Positions 42,885 to 51,363 of a DNA stretch of 64,000 nt are shown one piece after another (the stretch's first letter is position 1; every line of letters starts with the position of its first letter). The position numbers and the translations under genes were made by a program. This DNA comes from JAXDAY01 sp034679345. GTDB lineage: Bacteria; Eisenbacteria; RBG-16-71-46; CAIMUX01; VGJL01. The stretch is from the NCBI GenBank assembly GCA_034679345.1, contig JAXDAY010000004.1:62001-126000 (forward strand), written 5' to 3'. The notes beneath the pieces were generated by a model, which was given only the letters and a program-made list of their open reading frames with translations, was not told the DNA's origin and ran no database searches.

Positions 42885-44816
42885 ATGCTCCGGATCGAGA
42901 AGTTTCAGAAGTCTTTCGCGGGTCAGCTGCTCTTCGACAGCGTCGATTGGTTTCTGGGTGACAGCGACCGCGTCGGTCTGATCGGACGCAACGGAACGGG
43001 GAAATCGACCCTCCTGAGGATGGTCGCCGGGGAGGAGTCCCCCGACGAGGGGTTCATCGCCGCGCCCCGCGATCAGCGTGTGGGGTATCTCCCTCAGTTC
43101 GGGTTCCGGACGGGGCCGGGCAGCGTGCTCGAAGAAGCGCGTCGCGCCTTCGCCGAGGTCCTCGACTGGAAGTGGCGCATGGAGGAGATCGAGTCCCGGC
43201 TCTCCCACGGCGCGGAGGAGGCGGAGTCGCTCCTCGCCGAACACGAGCGGCTCGACCATCTCTTCCGCCAGCATGGAGGCTACGAGATCGAGCGGCAGGT
43301 CCATCAGGTCCTGACCGGGCTCGGGTTCCGCGAGGCGGATTTCGATCGTCCGGTGCGGACCCTCTCCGGCGGATGGCAGATGCGCGTGGCTCTCGCCAGG
43401 CTTCTTCTGCAGCGCCCAGAGGTGCTGCTGCTCGACGAGCCGACGAATCACCTCGACATCGAGGCGCGCGTCTGGTTGGAGGGTTTTCTCGGCGAGTATC
43501 CGGGGGGATTCGTCATCGTCTCCCACGATCGCCACTTCCTCGATCGGACGGTCACGCGTGTCACCGAGATCATGGGACGCAAGCTCATCGACTACGAGGG
43601 GAACTACTCGCGCTTCCTGCAGCTGCGGGAGGCGCGCTACGAGCTCGCCCTCAAGGCCTTTCGCCACCAGCAGGAGGAGATCGAGCGGATCCAGCGGTTC
43701 ATCGACAGGAACCGCGTGCGCAAGGATCGCGCCGCGCAGGTGCAGAGCCGCATCAAGATGCTCGAGAAGATGGATCGACTGCCGCCGCCGGACGCCTCGC
43801 TTCGCCCGATCCACTTCCGCTTCCCCGCCCCGACGCGATCAGGACGGATCGTGGTTCACCTGGAGGACGTCGCCAAGGCGTACGGCGTCCAGCAGGTCTT
43901 CGAGTCCCTCGACTTCGATCTCGAGAGGGGAGAGAAGGTGGCGCTGGTCGGTCCGAACGGGGCGGGGAAGTCGACCCTCATGCGGATCCTCGCCGGGACG
44001 GAGCCGCTCGATCGGGGACGGCGAACGACCGGCACGAACGTCTCCCTCGAGTTCTTCGCGCAGGACCAGGCGGATCAGCTTCCCGGGGATCGATCGATCC
44101 TCGAGGAGACGGTGGATCGCTGTCCCTTCTCCCTCGTCCCCCAGGCGAGGAATCTCCTGGGGGCGTTCCTCTTCCGGGGCGAGGAGGTCGAGAAGCGCAT
44201 CAAAGTGCTCTCCGGAGGAGAGCGGAACCGCCTGGCGCTCATGTACATGCTCCTGACGCCGGCGAATCTCCTCTTGCTCGACGAGCCGACGAACCACCTC
44301 GACATCGAGGCGCAAGAGGTCCTGCTGACCGCTCTGCGGGAGTTCACGGGAACCGTCGCCTTCGTGAGCCATGACCACCACTTCCTCGCCCATCTCGCGA
44401 CCCGCGTGATCGAGGTCGGGGGCGGCGGCATCCGGAGCTTCCCAGGCGATTACGAGTCCTACCTCTGGAAGAAGCGCCAGGAGGAGGATTCCTCCGCGGG
44501 GCGCGACGGGACCGCCGGCAACGGCAAGCCCGGATCCCGCGCGCCGGCCGGGGAGGCCGCTGCGCGAGCGGATGGAGCGAAGGAGCGCGGGCGTGACGAG
44601 CGGCGTCGCCAGCGACGGATCGGGCAGATCGAGGAGCGGATCGCCGCTCTCGAGGAGCGCCGGGGAAGGCTCGAGTCGCTCATGGCGACCGAAGGCTTCT
44701 ACAAGGACTCCGAGAAGTCGCGGTTCTACCTGGACGAGCACCGCGAGGCGGGCGAGGAGCTCAATCGTCTCTACGAGGAGTGGCACGCGATCGAGGGGGA
44801 GCCGGGAGAGGAGTGA
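42885..44816 (+). CDS. ABC-F family ATPase (ribosome-associated type)
   Basis: A 643-residue protein with two ABC domains and no membrane segment. Walker A is GRNGTGKST and GPNGAGKST; signatures are LSGGWQMRVALA and LSGGERNRLALM; Walker B is LLLDEPTNHLDIE in both. The linker between the domains (about 240-320) is charged and helical, and the C-terminus is a coiled coil (about 560-640). This is the layout of the Uup/EttA/YdiF group, which acts on the ribosome. The start is ATG 42885; a longer upstream frame overlaps the subtilase gene and is not real. The 3' end overlaps the HAD gene by 56 bases, tail to tail. Confidence 0.88.
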   Translation: MLRIEKFQKSFAGQLLFDSVDWFLGDSDRVGLIGRNGTGKSTLLRMVAGEESPDEGFIAAPRDQRVGYLPQFGFRTGPGSVLEEARRAFAEVLDWKWRMEEIESRLSHGAEEAESLLAEHERLDHLFRQHGGYEIERQVHQVLTGLGFREADFDRPVRTLSGGWQMRVALARLLLQRPEVLLLDEPTNHLDIEARVWLEGFLGEYPGGFVIVSHDRHFLDRTVTRVTEIMGRKLIDYEGNYSRFLQLREARYELALKAFRHQQEEIERIQRFIDRNRVRKDRAAQVQSRIKMLEKMDRLPPPDASLRPIHFRFPAPTRSGRIVVHLEDVAKAYGVQQVFESLDFDLERGEKVALVGPNGAGKSTLMRILAGTEPLDRGRRTTGTNVSLEFFAQDQADQLPGDRSILEETVDRCPFSLVPQARNLLGAFLFRGEEVEKRIKVLSGGERNRLALMYMLLTPANLLLLDEPTNHLDIEAQEVLLTALREFTGTVAFVSHDHHFLAHLATRVIEVGGGGIRSFPGDYESYLWKKRQEEDSSAGRDGTAGNGKPGSRAPAGEAAARADGAKERGRDERRRQRRIGQIEERIAALEERRGRLESLMATEGFYKDSEKSRFYLDEHREAGEELNRLYEEWHAIEGEPGEE

Positions 44817-45501
44817 GATCGAGGATCGCCGAGACGACCTCGTCCGTATGGCTGAGGTCCTCGAAGAGCCGATCGGGATGGCAGGCGCGCAGCTGCTCCG
44901 ATGTGAAGAGGCCCGTGGCGACGGCGATGGCCGTGGCCGCGCCCTTGCGCGCGCATCCGATGTCGAGAGGCGTGTCGCCGACCACGACACCCGGCGCCGC
45001 CTCCGCCGCCGGCCCGTAGAGCGCCGAGGCCCTGCGGCGCGCGATTCCGAGCAGCAGATCCCGATCTTCCGCGTCGTCCCCATACGCGCCAAAGCCGAAG
45101 AGCCCGTCGATTCCGTGGCAGCGCAGTTTCATCCGCGCGCCCGGCTCGATGTTGCCCGTCAGAAGCCCCAGACGAATCGTCTCCTCCGCCTGGAGACGAT
45201 CCAGAAGCGTCGCGACTCCCGGGCAGAGCGGGCCGAGGGCGCCCGAGGCGATCTCGTCACCGAGATGGCGCTGGTAGGCGCGAAAGATCTCTCCGCGAAG
45301 CTGGTCCGTGAGATCCCCGGGGCCGTGGCGGTCGAGCAGGTCGCGCGCGATCGCGAGGTCCGTGCGCCCGGCGAATTCGATGCCGGCGTCGTCGACGGAT
45401 CGGCCCAGCACCTCGCCGGCCGCGCGCAGAAACGCGCGGCGACCGGCGCCGCGCGGGTGCAGAAGGGTCCCGTCAATGTCGAAGAGGACGAGCCGGATCA
45501 C
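44761..45501 (-). CDS. HAD-superfamily hydrolase (phosphoglycolate-phosphatase-like)
   Basis: A 246-residue HAD phosphatase. Motif I is LVLFDIDGTLL (catalytic Asp and acid/base Asp), motif II is LLTGN, motif III is the Lys of ARKGAA, and motif IV is GVVVGDTPLDI. The helical cap lies between motifs I and II, as in Gph/PgmB. Physiological substrate unknown. The ATG overlaps the stop of the NTP-transferase gene by 4 bases. Confidence 0.8.
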   Translation of the reverse strand: MIRLVLFDIDGTLLHPRGAGRRAFLRAAGEVLGRSVDDAGIEFAGRTDLAIARDLLDRHGPGDLTDQLRGEIFRAYQRHLGDEIASGALGPLCPGVATLLDRLQAEETIRLGLLTGNIEPGARMKLRCHGIDGLFGFGAYGDDAEDRDLLLGIARRRASALYGPAAEAAPGVVVGDTPLDIGCARKGAATAIAVATGLFTSEQLRACHPDRLFEDLSHTDEVVSAILDLTPLPAPPRSRATPRRDD

Positions 45502-46268
45502 TCCTCCGCTCGTCCAGGCTCAGAAGGAGTTTCCACCGGCTCGATCGGATCCTCGGCCGCTCCGGTCGCTTCAGTCGCTCCGCTCTCTTCGGTCGCTCCG
45601 GTCTCTTCGGTTTCTTCCGGCTCTGCCGGTTCCGGGTGGTACTCGGGCACCGGCAGGCCAGCGAGGCGGAGCATCTCGTGGTAGTCGTCCTGGTCCTCGA
45701 TGGAACGCAGGACCGCGGTGTACCCCGTGGGATGGTCGGCGAGATCGTCGGCGTGGCGGAGGATGAGATCCCACAGCTCGCCTTTCACCGGCAGGCTCAG
45801 GATCTCCTCGGCCATCGACGCGTGGAGGATCGCGGGAAGCCCCAGGCTTCCCTGGTAGACGGGAACGAGGATCTTCTTCCCCGACTCCACGTAGGCGGCG
45901 GCCAGCTCGCGGATCAGCTCCGCGGGCAGGATCGGCTGGTCTCCGAGACCGAGACAGAAGGCCTCCGCGCCCGCCGGCAACTCGCGCACGCCGGTGCGCA
46001 GGAAACTGCCCATTCCTTCGTCGAAGAGGGGGTTCTTCACGATTCGGACCTTCGGCGGCAGGGGCCCCAGGGTCGACTCGATGAGGTCGGCTTTGTAGCC
46101 GAGGACCAGGATCACATCGGAGACGCCCGCATCGAGGTAGGCCTGAACCGTCCGGCCCAGGACGGTCGTCTCCCCGAAGGGGAGGATCTGCTTCGGCACA
46201 CGGAGGTGACGAACTTCGCGCCCCCCGACGAGGATCGCCGGGATCGGTTTCATCGTGGCGTTGGACAT
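45498..46268 (-). CDS. MobA-like NTP transferase domain protein with acidic tail
   Basis: A 256-residue protein with a nucleotide-diphospho-sugar-transferase fold: PKQILPFGETTVLGRTVQ, VILVLGYKAD, GLGDQPILPAELI. The usual N-terminal LAAGxSxRMG loop is altered (ILVGGREVRHLRVPKQ), which may change nucleotide binding. The last 50 residues are Glu/Thr/Ala-rich and encoded by degenerate short repeats (about 45530-45640). Relatives are molybdenum-cofactor cytidylyltransferases (MocA) or sugar-nucleotide transferases; no cofactor genes are nearby. I chose ATG 46268 because of GAGGAG 9 bases upstream. Confidence 0.65.
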   Translation of the reverse strand: MSNATMKPIPAILVGGREVRHLRVPKQILPFGETTVLGRTVQAYLDAGVSDVILVLGYKADLIESTLGPLPPKVRIVKNPLFDEGMGSFLRTGVRELPAGAEAFCLGLGDQPILPAELIRELAAAYVESGKKILVPVYQGSLGLPAILHASMAEEILSLPVKGELWDLILRHADDLADHPTGYTAVLRSIEDQDDYHEMLRLAGLPVPEYHPEPAEPEETEETGATEESGATEATGAAEDPIEPVETPSEPGRAEE

Positions 46269-46346
46269 CGGTTTGGACTCCTCGCTCGAGTGGGGTTCGA
46301 TCATTCTCGACACAGTCTGACAGTCTATGGCGCGGGCGGCTGAAGG

Positions 46347-46368
46347 GGCAACCGGTTTTCCGGTCGCC
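46347..46368 (-). terminator. Hairpin after the adenosine deaminase gene
   Basis: On the minus strand GGC-ACCGG and CCGGT-GCC pair around AAAA with one mismatch. The hairpin starts 10 bases after the add stop codon and precedes the NTP-transferase gene. Confidence 0.4.
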
Positions 46369-46377
46369 GGCCGACCC

Positions 46378-47448
46378 TTACAGGAACGTCCGGAACCGCT
46401 GGTAGTTGGGGAAGTGGGCCTCAAAGAGATCGTCCATTTCGGTGATCGCCCGGCGCAGCATCTCCTTCTTCTTCGCGTGAGTCGAGAAGGCGCTCTTGAA
46501 GCCATTGATCAGGATCTTGCGCAGGTCGTAGACCGAGAGGTCGAAGGCGCGGCAAGCGAGCCAGAGCTCGTCGGAGACGCTGGTCGAGGAGACCAGCCGG
46601 TTGTCGGTGTTGATCGTCACGCGCAGCTCCCGATCGAAGTAGGCGCGGAACGGGTGGTCCGAGAGCGAGGAGATCGAGCCCGTGTGGAGGTTGCTCGAGA
46701 GGCACATCTCGAGGGCGATCCTGTGGTCGTTCACGTACTCGAGAAGGTCCGGGTCCTCCCAGAGACGCGTGCCGTGACCGATCCGGTGGGCTCCGCAGTA
46801 GTGGATCGCCTGGTGGATCGACTCGGCCCCGAACCCCTCGCCCGCGTGCACGGTGACGTTGATGTTGTTGTTTAGGATCTTGTAGAACGCCTCGATGTGC
46901 CGCTTCGCTGGGTAGTCCTTTTCCTCGCCGGCGAGGTCGAATCCGACGACGCCGCGGTTCTTGTAGCTCACGGCAAGCTCGGCAAGCTCGAGGCTCTTCA
47001 TGGGCTCGATCGTGCGGATCCCGCAGAGGATCACCCCGCCCGCGATCCCGAAGTCTCTCTGCGCCTTGGCGACTCCTTCCAGCACGGCATCGATGATCTC
47101 GGGCATGCCGGTTCCGTTTCGCGTGTGCAGGAGGGGGGAGTAGCGGATCTCGATGTAGCGGACATTCTCCGCGGCGGCGTCCTCGCACAGCTCGTAGGCG
47201 CAGCGGCGAAGGGAGGATTCGTCCTGGAGCACGGCCAGCGTGGAATCGAAGACCCGGATATAGGCGGCGAGATCGGCTCCGGCGGGTGGGCGCAGTCGCT
47301 CGCGCAGCTCCTCCCGGCTCGAAACGCCGAGATCGACTCCGCCCTCCTGAGCCAGCTCCCAGAGCGTCTCGAGACGGAGGGAGCCGTCGAGGTGGCAGTG
47401 CAGGTCGGTCTTCGGCAGGGAACGGATCAGTTCGGGGGAGAGATCCAT
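46378..47448 (-). CDS. add: Adenosine deaminase
   Basis: Hydrolyses (deoxy)adenosine to (deoxy)inosine. The 356-residue protein has the metal site TDLHCHLDGS, the active site HAGEGFGAESI, HRIGHGTRLWEDP and VTINTDNRLVS. The last Asp pair motif has Asn in place of the common second Asp, as in many bacterial ADA proteins. GGAGG lies 4 bases before the ATG. It overlaps the amidohydrolase gene by 22 bases and lies divergent to the nucleoside salvage operon, whose purine nucleoside phosphorylase and HPRT would use the inosine formed. Confidence 0.9.
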   Translation of the reverse strand: MDLSPELIRSLPKTDLHCHLDGSLRLETLWELAQEGGVDLGVSSREELRERLRPPAGADLAAYIRVFDSTLAVLQDESSLRRCAYELCEDAAAENVRYIEIRYSPLLHTRNGTGMPEIIDAVLEGVAKAQRDFGIAGGVILCGIRTIEPMKSLELAELAVSYKNRGVVGFDLAGEEKDYPAKRHIEAFYKILNNNINVTVHAGEGFGAESIHQAIHYCGAHRIGHGTRLWEDPDLLEYVNDHRIALEMCLSSNLHTGSISSLSDHPFRAYFDRELRVTINTDNRLVSSTSVSDELWLACRAFDLSVYDLRKILINGFKSAFSTHAKKKEMLRRAITEMDDLFEAHFPNYQRFRTFL

Positions 47449-48773
47449 CGCGCCTCCAGTCGGTTCATCAACTTCCGTGCGGCCCGCTGCGCCTCATCAT
47501 AGACTCGATCCGCGGGCAAATCGCGGACCGCTCCGCGTTCCGCCACGAGCCTGCCCTCGATCCAGACCTGCTCCACATGCTCCCGGCCCGCTCCGAAGAG
47601 CACTCGCGTGGGAAGGTCTCCACCCTCCGACCATAGGCCGGCGCCCAAGCGGGGATCCAGGACGACCAGGTCGGCCGCCTTGCCTGCCTCGATCGACCCG
47701 ATCCGATTCTCGAGGCCGAGCAGATCGGCTCCGGCCGAAGTGGCCAGGCGCAACAACGCGAGGGGATCGACCGATTCGGGCCCGTGCAGCTGGGCGAATC
47801 CCGCCGCGGCGCGGCGAAGCTCCTCCCAGATGTCGAGACGGTTGTTGCAGGCGGCGCCGTCGCATCCGATGCCGACTCGCACCCCCTCCTCGAGGAGACG
47901 ACGGATATCGGCCGTGCCGGATCCGAGCTTCGCGTTGCTCCCGGGACAGTGGACGATCGCGCATCGAGAGGAACGCAGGACGCGCCGGTCCTCCTCGGAT
48001 ATCCAGACCCCATGAGCCGCGCGCACCCGATCCATCGTCACGCCGATCGCTTCGAGGTGGGCCAGCGGAGTGCTCCCGGTCTTGTCGAGGGTCATGGCGA
48101 TCTCGCCTCGAGTCTCGCAGGCATGGGTGTGAATGAGCAGATTCTCCCGCGCGGCGAGCTCGGTGAGCTCCCGCCAAGCGCGGTCGCTGACCGTCGGAAT
48201 GAAGCGGGGGGCGAGGCAGATGCCGGTCTGCAGGCCCCGCTCGCGCCGGCGGCGCAGAAGGAGCGCGGTCTCCTCGAGCGCCTCGCCGGCATCTCGCCAC
48301 AGAGGCTCCGGCGTCCCGGCCCCCTCGTCCATGATCGCCGTGCCGGTGATGGCTCGGATGGCGGTCTCGTCGCACGCCTCGAGGATCGCCTCGATGTGAC
48401 GGGTCGTTCCCATGTCGAGGATCATGGTCGTTCCCCCCGCGACGAGCTCCAGGATGCCCAGCCGGGCGGAGGCGCGCAGGGTCTCCGCGTCGTGCGCCGC
48501 CTCCAGGGGCCAGATCCTCTCGGCGAGCCATCGCTCCAGCGGGAGCCTTTCGGCCATCCCGCGGAAGAGGGTCTGGCAGAGGTGGGTATGGGTCTGGATC
48601 AGTCCGGGCAGAACGATCCGGCCCGACAGGTCGATTGACTCCTCCCGAGTGGCGGGCGAGGCTCCCCGCGGCAGAAGAGCGTCGATCTTCCCGTCGGGCG
48701 CGATGCGGATGTCCGCCGCGACCACACGGCCGGCAGGATCGCAGGTGAGGCATGTCGCGCCGCGAAGGATCAT
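47427..48773 (-). CDS. Amidohydrolase, S-adenosylhomocysteine/aminopurine deaminase type
   Basis: A 448-residue metal-dependent amidohydrolase of the MtaD/SsnA/TrzN group. Metal ligands are visible in QTHTHLCQTLFRG, HTHACETRGE, AAHGVWI and IGCDGAACNNRLD; the beta-sandwich caps both ends (ILRGATCLTCDPAGRV, GKAADLVVLDPRLG). Relatives deaminate SAH, methylthioadenosine or guanine. Pairing with adenosine deaminase supports a purine or adenosyl substrate, which is inference. Confidence 0.8.
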   Translation of the reverse strand: MILRGATCLTCDPAGRVVAADIRIAPDGKIDALLPRGASPATREESIDLSGRIVLPGLIQTHTHLCQTLFRGMAERLPLERWLAERIWPLEAAHDAETLRASARLGILELVAGGTTMILDMGTTRHIEAILEACDETAIRAITGTAIMDEGAGTPEPLWRDAGEALEETALLLRRRRERGLQTGICLAPRFIPTVSDRAWRELTELAARENLLIHTHACETRGEIAMTLDKTGSTPLAHLEAIGVTMDRVRAAHGVWISEEDRRVLRSSRCAIVHCPGSNAKLGSGTADIRRLLEEGVRVGIGCDGAACNNRLDIWEELRRAAAGFAQLHGPESVDPLALLRLATSAGADLLGLENRIGSIEAGKAADLVVLDPRLGAGLWSEGGDLPTRVLFGAGREHVEQVWIEGRLVAERGAVRDLPADRVYDEAQRAARKLMNRLEARWISPPN

Positions 48774-48808
48774 CGGATTCCTGGGGGTTGCGCGCCCGCG
48801 TCGTTACC

Positions 48809-48838
48809 TTGACACTTCTCGACGCGGCCGGTTAGAAG
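48809..48838 (+). promoter_or_regulatory. Predicted promoter of the nucleoside salvage operon
   Basis: Consensus TTGACA (48809-48814), 18 bases, TAGAAG (48833-48838). The start would fall near 48845, giving a leader of about 115 bases that contains the tandem repeat at 48856-48913. Confidence 0.5.
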
Positions 48839-48855
48839 TGGATGGACGCGTCGTT

Positions 48856-48913
48856 CGCCGGTCCGGAACGCGGATCGGTCCCGCCGCCGGTCGGGAACGC
48901 GGATCGGTCCCGC
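48856..48913 (+). repeat. Two tandem copies of a 29-bp unit in the operon leader
   Basis: 48856-48884 and 48885-48913 are identical except for one base (C48864/G48893). Each unit contains GGAACGCGGATCGGTCCCGC and can fold on itself (GGAACG.GGATCGGTCCC). It is either a duplicated regulatory site or slippage. Confidence 0.85.
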
Positions 48914-48960
48914 AGGTTACCGCAGGGGGATGGACGGGTCAACGACCCGGGGAGGGTGCG

Positions 48961-49500
48961 ACGGAGATCCTCATCACACGCGCGGAGATCGAGACGCGGG
49001 TTCGAGAGCTCGGGCGGATCCTCTCGGCGGAGTACGAGGGGCGCCGCCCGGTCTTCGTGGGCCTTCTGAAAGGGTCGCTCCTCTTCCTGGCCGACCTCGT
49101 GCGCGCGGCGAGCGTCGGTCCGGAGATCGACTTCATGTCGATCTCATCCTACGGAGACCGGACGAGCTCCTCGGGCTCGGTGCGCCTCCTGCGGGATCTC
49201 GACCGGGACATCTTCGATCGCGACGTCGTGGTGGTCGAGGACATCATCGACAGCGGGCTCTCGCTCTCCTATATCCGCGACAACCTCCTCGCCCGCAGGC
49301 CGCGGAGCCTCTCGATCGTGACGCTCCTCGACAAGCCGGACCGCAGGCGGGCGCCGGTCGCCGTCGATCACGTCGGCTTCACGATTCCGGACCGCTTCGT
49401 CGTCGGCTACGGGCTGGACTACCGCCAGAGGTACCGCGGATTGCCGCACATCGCAGTGCTCGATGCCGAGGAGATCGGCGCGGCCGGGGAGGGCGCTTGA
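48961..49500 (+). CDS. hpt: Hypoxanthine phosphoribosyltransferase
   Basis: Converts hypoxanthine or guanine plus PRPP to IMP or GMP. The family pattern is complete: EILITRAEIETRVRELG, VGLLKGSLLFLADLVR, FMSISSYGDRTSSSG, the PRPP loop VVVEDIIDSGLS, and HVGFTIPDRFVVGYGLDY. The start is uncertain. At the position where relatives have Met (before EILI) the codon is ACG 48961, 4 bases after GGAGGG; ATC 48967 is the other option. The only upstream in-frame start, GTG 48838, overlaps the predicted -10 and would add about 40 residues translated from the tandem repeat. Its stop overlaps the next start (TTGA). Confidence 0.88.
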   Translation, partial: TEILITRAEIETRVRELGRILSAEYEGRRPVFVGLLKGSLLFLADLVRAASVGPEIDFMSISSYGDRTSSSGSVRLLRDLDRDIFDRDVVVVEDIIDSGLSLSYIRDNLLARRPRSLSIVTLLDKPDRRRAPVAVDHVGFTIPDRFVVGYGLDYRQRYRGLPHIAVLDAEEIGAAGEGA

Positions 49501-50129
49501 GCCGCACCGGGATCTATGTGGGGGTCTCTGGGAACATCGGGACGGGAAAGACGATCCTGACCAAGGTCCTGAGCGAGCGCCTCGGCTGGGAGGCCTTCTT
49601 CGAGCCGGTCCTGGCCAATCCCTACCTCGATGACTTCTACGCCGACATGACGCGCTACTCCTTCCACCTGCAGATCTACTTCCTCTCGCAACGATTCCAG
49701 GCGATGCAGCGCTGCCTCCTCTCCGGACGATCATTTCTCCAGGACCGCACCCTCTACGAGGACGGCGAGGTCTTCGCGCCGACGCTGCGTGACCTGGGGA
49801 TGCTCACGGGGCGAGACTACGAGAACTACCGCGCCCTCTACGAGACGCTTCTCTCGACGGTGCGGGCCCCGGATCGGATCCTGCATCTCACCGCCCCGAT
49901 CGAGATTCTCTTGGAGCGAATCCGGCGGCGCGACCGGGCTTACGAGCGTCACGTCGACGCGGAGTACCTGCGCATGCTCGAGCGGCGATACGATGAGTGG
50001 TGCGGCCGGATCGGACGCACCGTTCCCATCCGCAGGCTCGACACGAGCCGTCTCGATCTCGAAGGGCGGGATCGCTCCCTCGGGGACCTGGTCTCCGAGC
50101 TGGCCTCCTGGGCGGAGGTGCGACGATGA
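49497..50129 (+). CDS. Deoxynucleoside kinase (dGK/dAK family)
   Basis: A 210-residue kinase with P-loop GVSGNIGTGKT, the substrate-site QDRTLYEDGEVFA (DR and Glu), and the lid arginines LLERIRRRDRAYE. Phosphorylates deoxyadenosine, deoxyguanosine or deoxycytidine; which one cannot be read from the sequence. The start is TTG 49497 overlapping the hpt stop. Its stop overlaps the udk ATG. Confidence 0.85.
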   Translation: MSRTGIYVGVSGNIGTGKTILTKVLSERLGWEAFFEPVLANPYLDDFYADMTRYSFHLQIYFLSQRFQAMQRCLLSGRSFLQDRTLYEDGEVFAPTLRDLGMLTGRDYENYRALYETLLSTVRAPDRILHLTAPIEILLERIRRRDRAYERHVDAEYLRMLERRYDEWCGRIGRTVPIRRLDTSRLDLEGRDRSLGDLVSELASWAEVRR

Positions 50130-50788
50130 GCGCGGAATCGAAGGCCAAGAGGACCCTCATCGGGATCGCTGGAGGAACCGCCTCGGGCAAGACGCTCGTC
50201 GCCCATCGGATCTTCGAGGCGCTCGGCGGGCGGCGCGTGGTGATGGTCAAGCAGGATCACTACTACAAGGACCTGGCGCACCTCTCCTGGGAGGAGCGGA
50301 TCCGCACGAACTTCGACCATCCCGACGCCTTCGACGCGGATCTCCTGCGAAGCCACGTCCGGATCCTGCTGCAAGGTGGGATGATCCAGGAGCCCGACTA
50401 CGACTTCACGCACCATGTCCGGCTTCCGCGGACCCGCACGATCGGGGGAGATCCGGTGATCGTGCTGGAGGGGATCATGGTCCTCGGAGACGACGAGCTG
50501 CGTCCGATGATGGACTACAAGATCTTCGTCGACACCGACCCGGACATCCGCCTTCTGCGCCGCATCCGAAGAGACGTCTCCGAGCGCGGACGCACGCTCG
50601 AGTCGGTCCTCGAGCAGTACGAGAACTTCGTGCGGCCGATGCATCTGCAGTTCGTCGAGCCCACCAAGCGCTACGCCGACATCATCATTCCCGAGGGGGG
50701 GTACAACCGGGTGGCGATCGAGCTCTTGCGGGCGAAGATCGCCTCGGTCCTGCAGGAGAACTGGCCCCTGGATGAGGAGGGGCTGTGA
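50126..50788 (+). CDS. udk: Uridine kinase
   Basis: Phosphorylates uridine and cytidine. The 220-residue protein has Walker A GIAGGTASGKT, the substrate motif MVKQDHYYKD, FDHPDAFD, PVIVLEGIMVLGDDELR and the DTDPDIRLLRRIRRD lid, all standard for Udk. Coupled at both ends by 4-base overlaps. Confidence 0.93.
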   Translation: MSAESKAKRTLIGIAGGTASGKTLVAHRIFEALGGRRVVMVKQDHYYKDLAHLSWEERIRTNFDHPDAFDADLLRSHVRILLQGGMIQEPDYDFTHHVRLPRTRTIGGDPVIVLEGIMVLGDDELRPMMDYKIFVDTDPDIRLLRRIRRDVSERGRTLESVLEQYENFVRPMHLQFVEPTKRYADIIIPEGGYNRVAIELLRAKIASVLQENWPLDEEGL

Positions 50789-51363
50789 GTCACGATCTCC
50801 CGCAGGGGACCGGCTGGATCGAGGTGATCTGCGGGCCGATGTTCAGCGGCAAGACCGAGGAGCTGATCCGCCGGCTCAGGCGCGCCCAGATCGCGCGGCA
50901 GCGCGTGGCGATCGTCAAGCCGGCGACCGACGACCGCTACGCGACCGACCACCTCGTCTCGCACAGCCAGCAGATGATCCCCTCCCGCGTCTGCCGCACC
51001 CCCGAGGAGGTCCTCGAGGTGGGCCGGGACGCCCAGGTGATCGGCATCGACGAGGTCCAGTTCTTCGATCCTTCGATCGCGGCAGTCTGCGAACGGCTCG
51101 CGAACGAGGGGAAGCGGGTGATCGTGGCCGGTCTCGACCAGGACTACACCGGGCGTCCGTTCGAGCCGATGCCCCAGCTTCTCGCCATGGCCGAGTACAT
51201 CACGAAGACGCTTGCGATCTGCGTGCGATGCGGCAACCCCGCGAACAGGACGCAGCGGGTCGGCCGCGCCACCGGGCGGATCGCGGTCGGATCGACCGAT
51301 CTCTACGAGGCGCGCTGCCGTCGCTGCTTCGAGCCGCCCAAGGAGGGAGCCGATGATGTCTAG
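50785..51363 (+). CDS. tdk: Thymidine kinase
   Basis: A type II thymidine kinase of 192 residues: P-loop GPMFSGKTEELIRR, VIGIDEVQFFDP (Walker B/DEVQF), GLDQDYTGRPFEP, and a structural zinc site of two CxxC pairs (CVRCGNPA, CRRCFEPP). The start is GTG 50785, overlapping the udk stop; the 3' end overlaps the lipoprotein gene by 11 bases. Confidence 0.93.
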   Translation: MSHDLPQGTGWIEVICGPMFSGKTEELIRRLRRAQIARQRVAIVKPATDDRYATDHLVSHSQQMIPSRVCRTPEEVLEVGRDAQVIGIDEVQFFDPSIAAVCERLANEGKRVIVAGLDQDYTGRPFEPMPQLLAMAEYITKTLAICVRCGNPANRTQRVGRATGRIAVGSTDLYEARCRRCFEPPKEGADDV

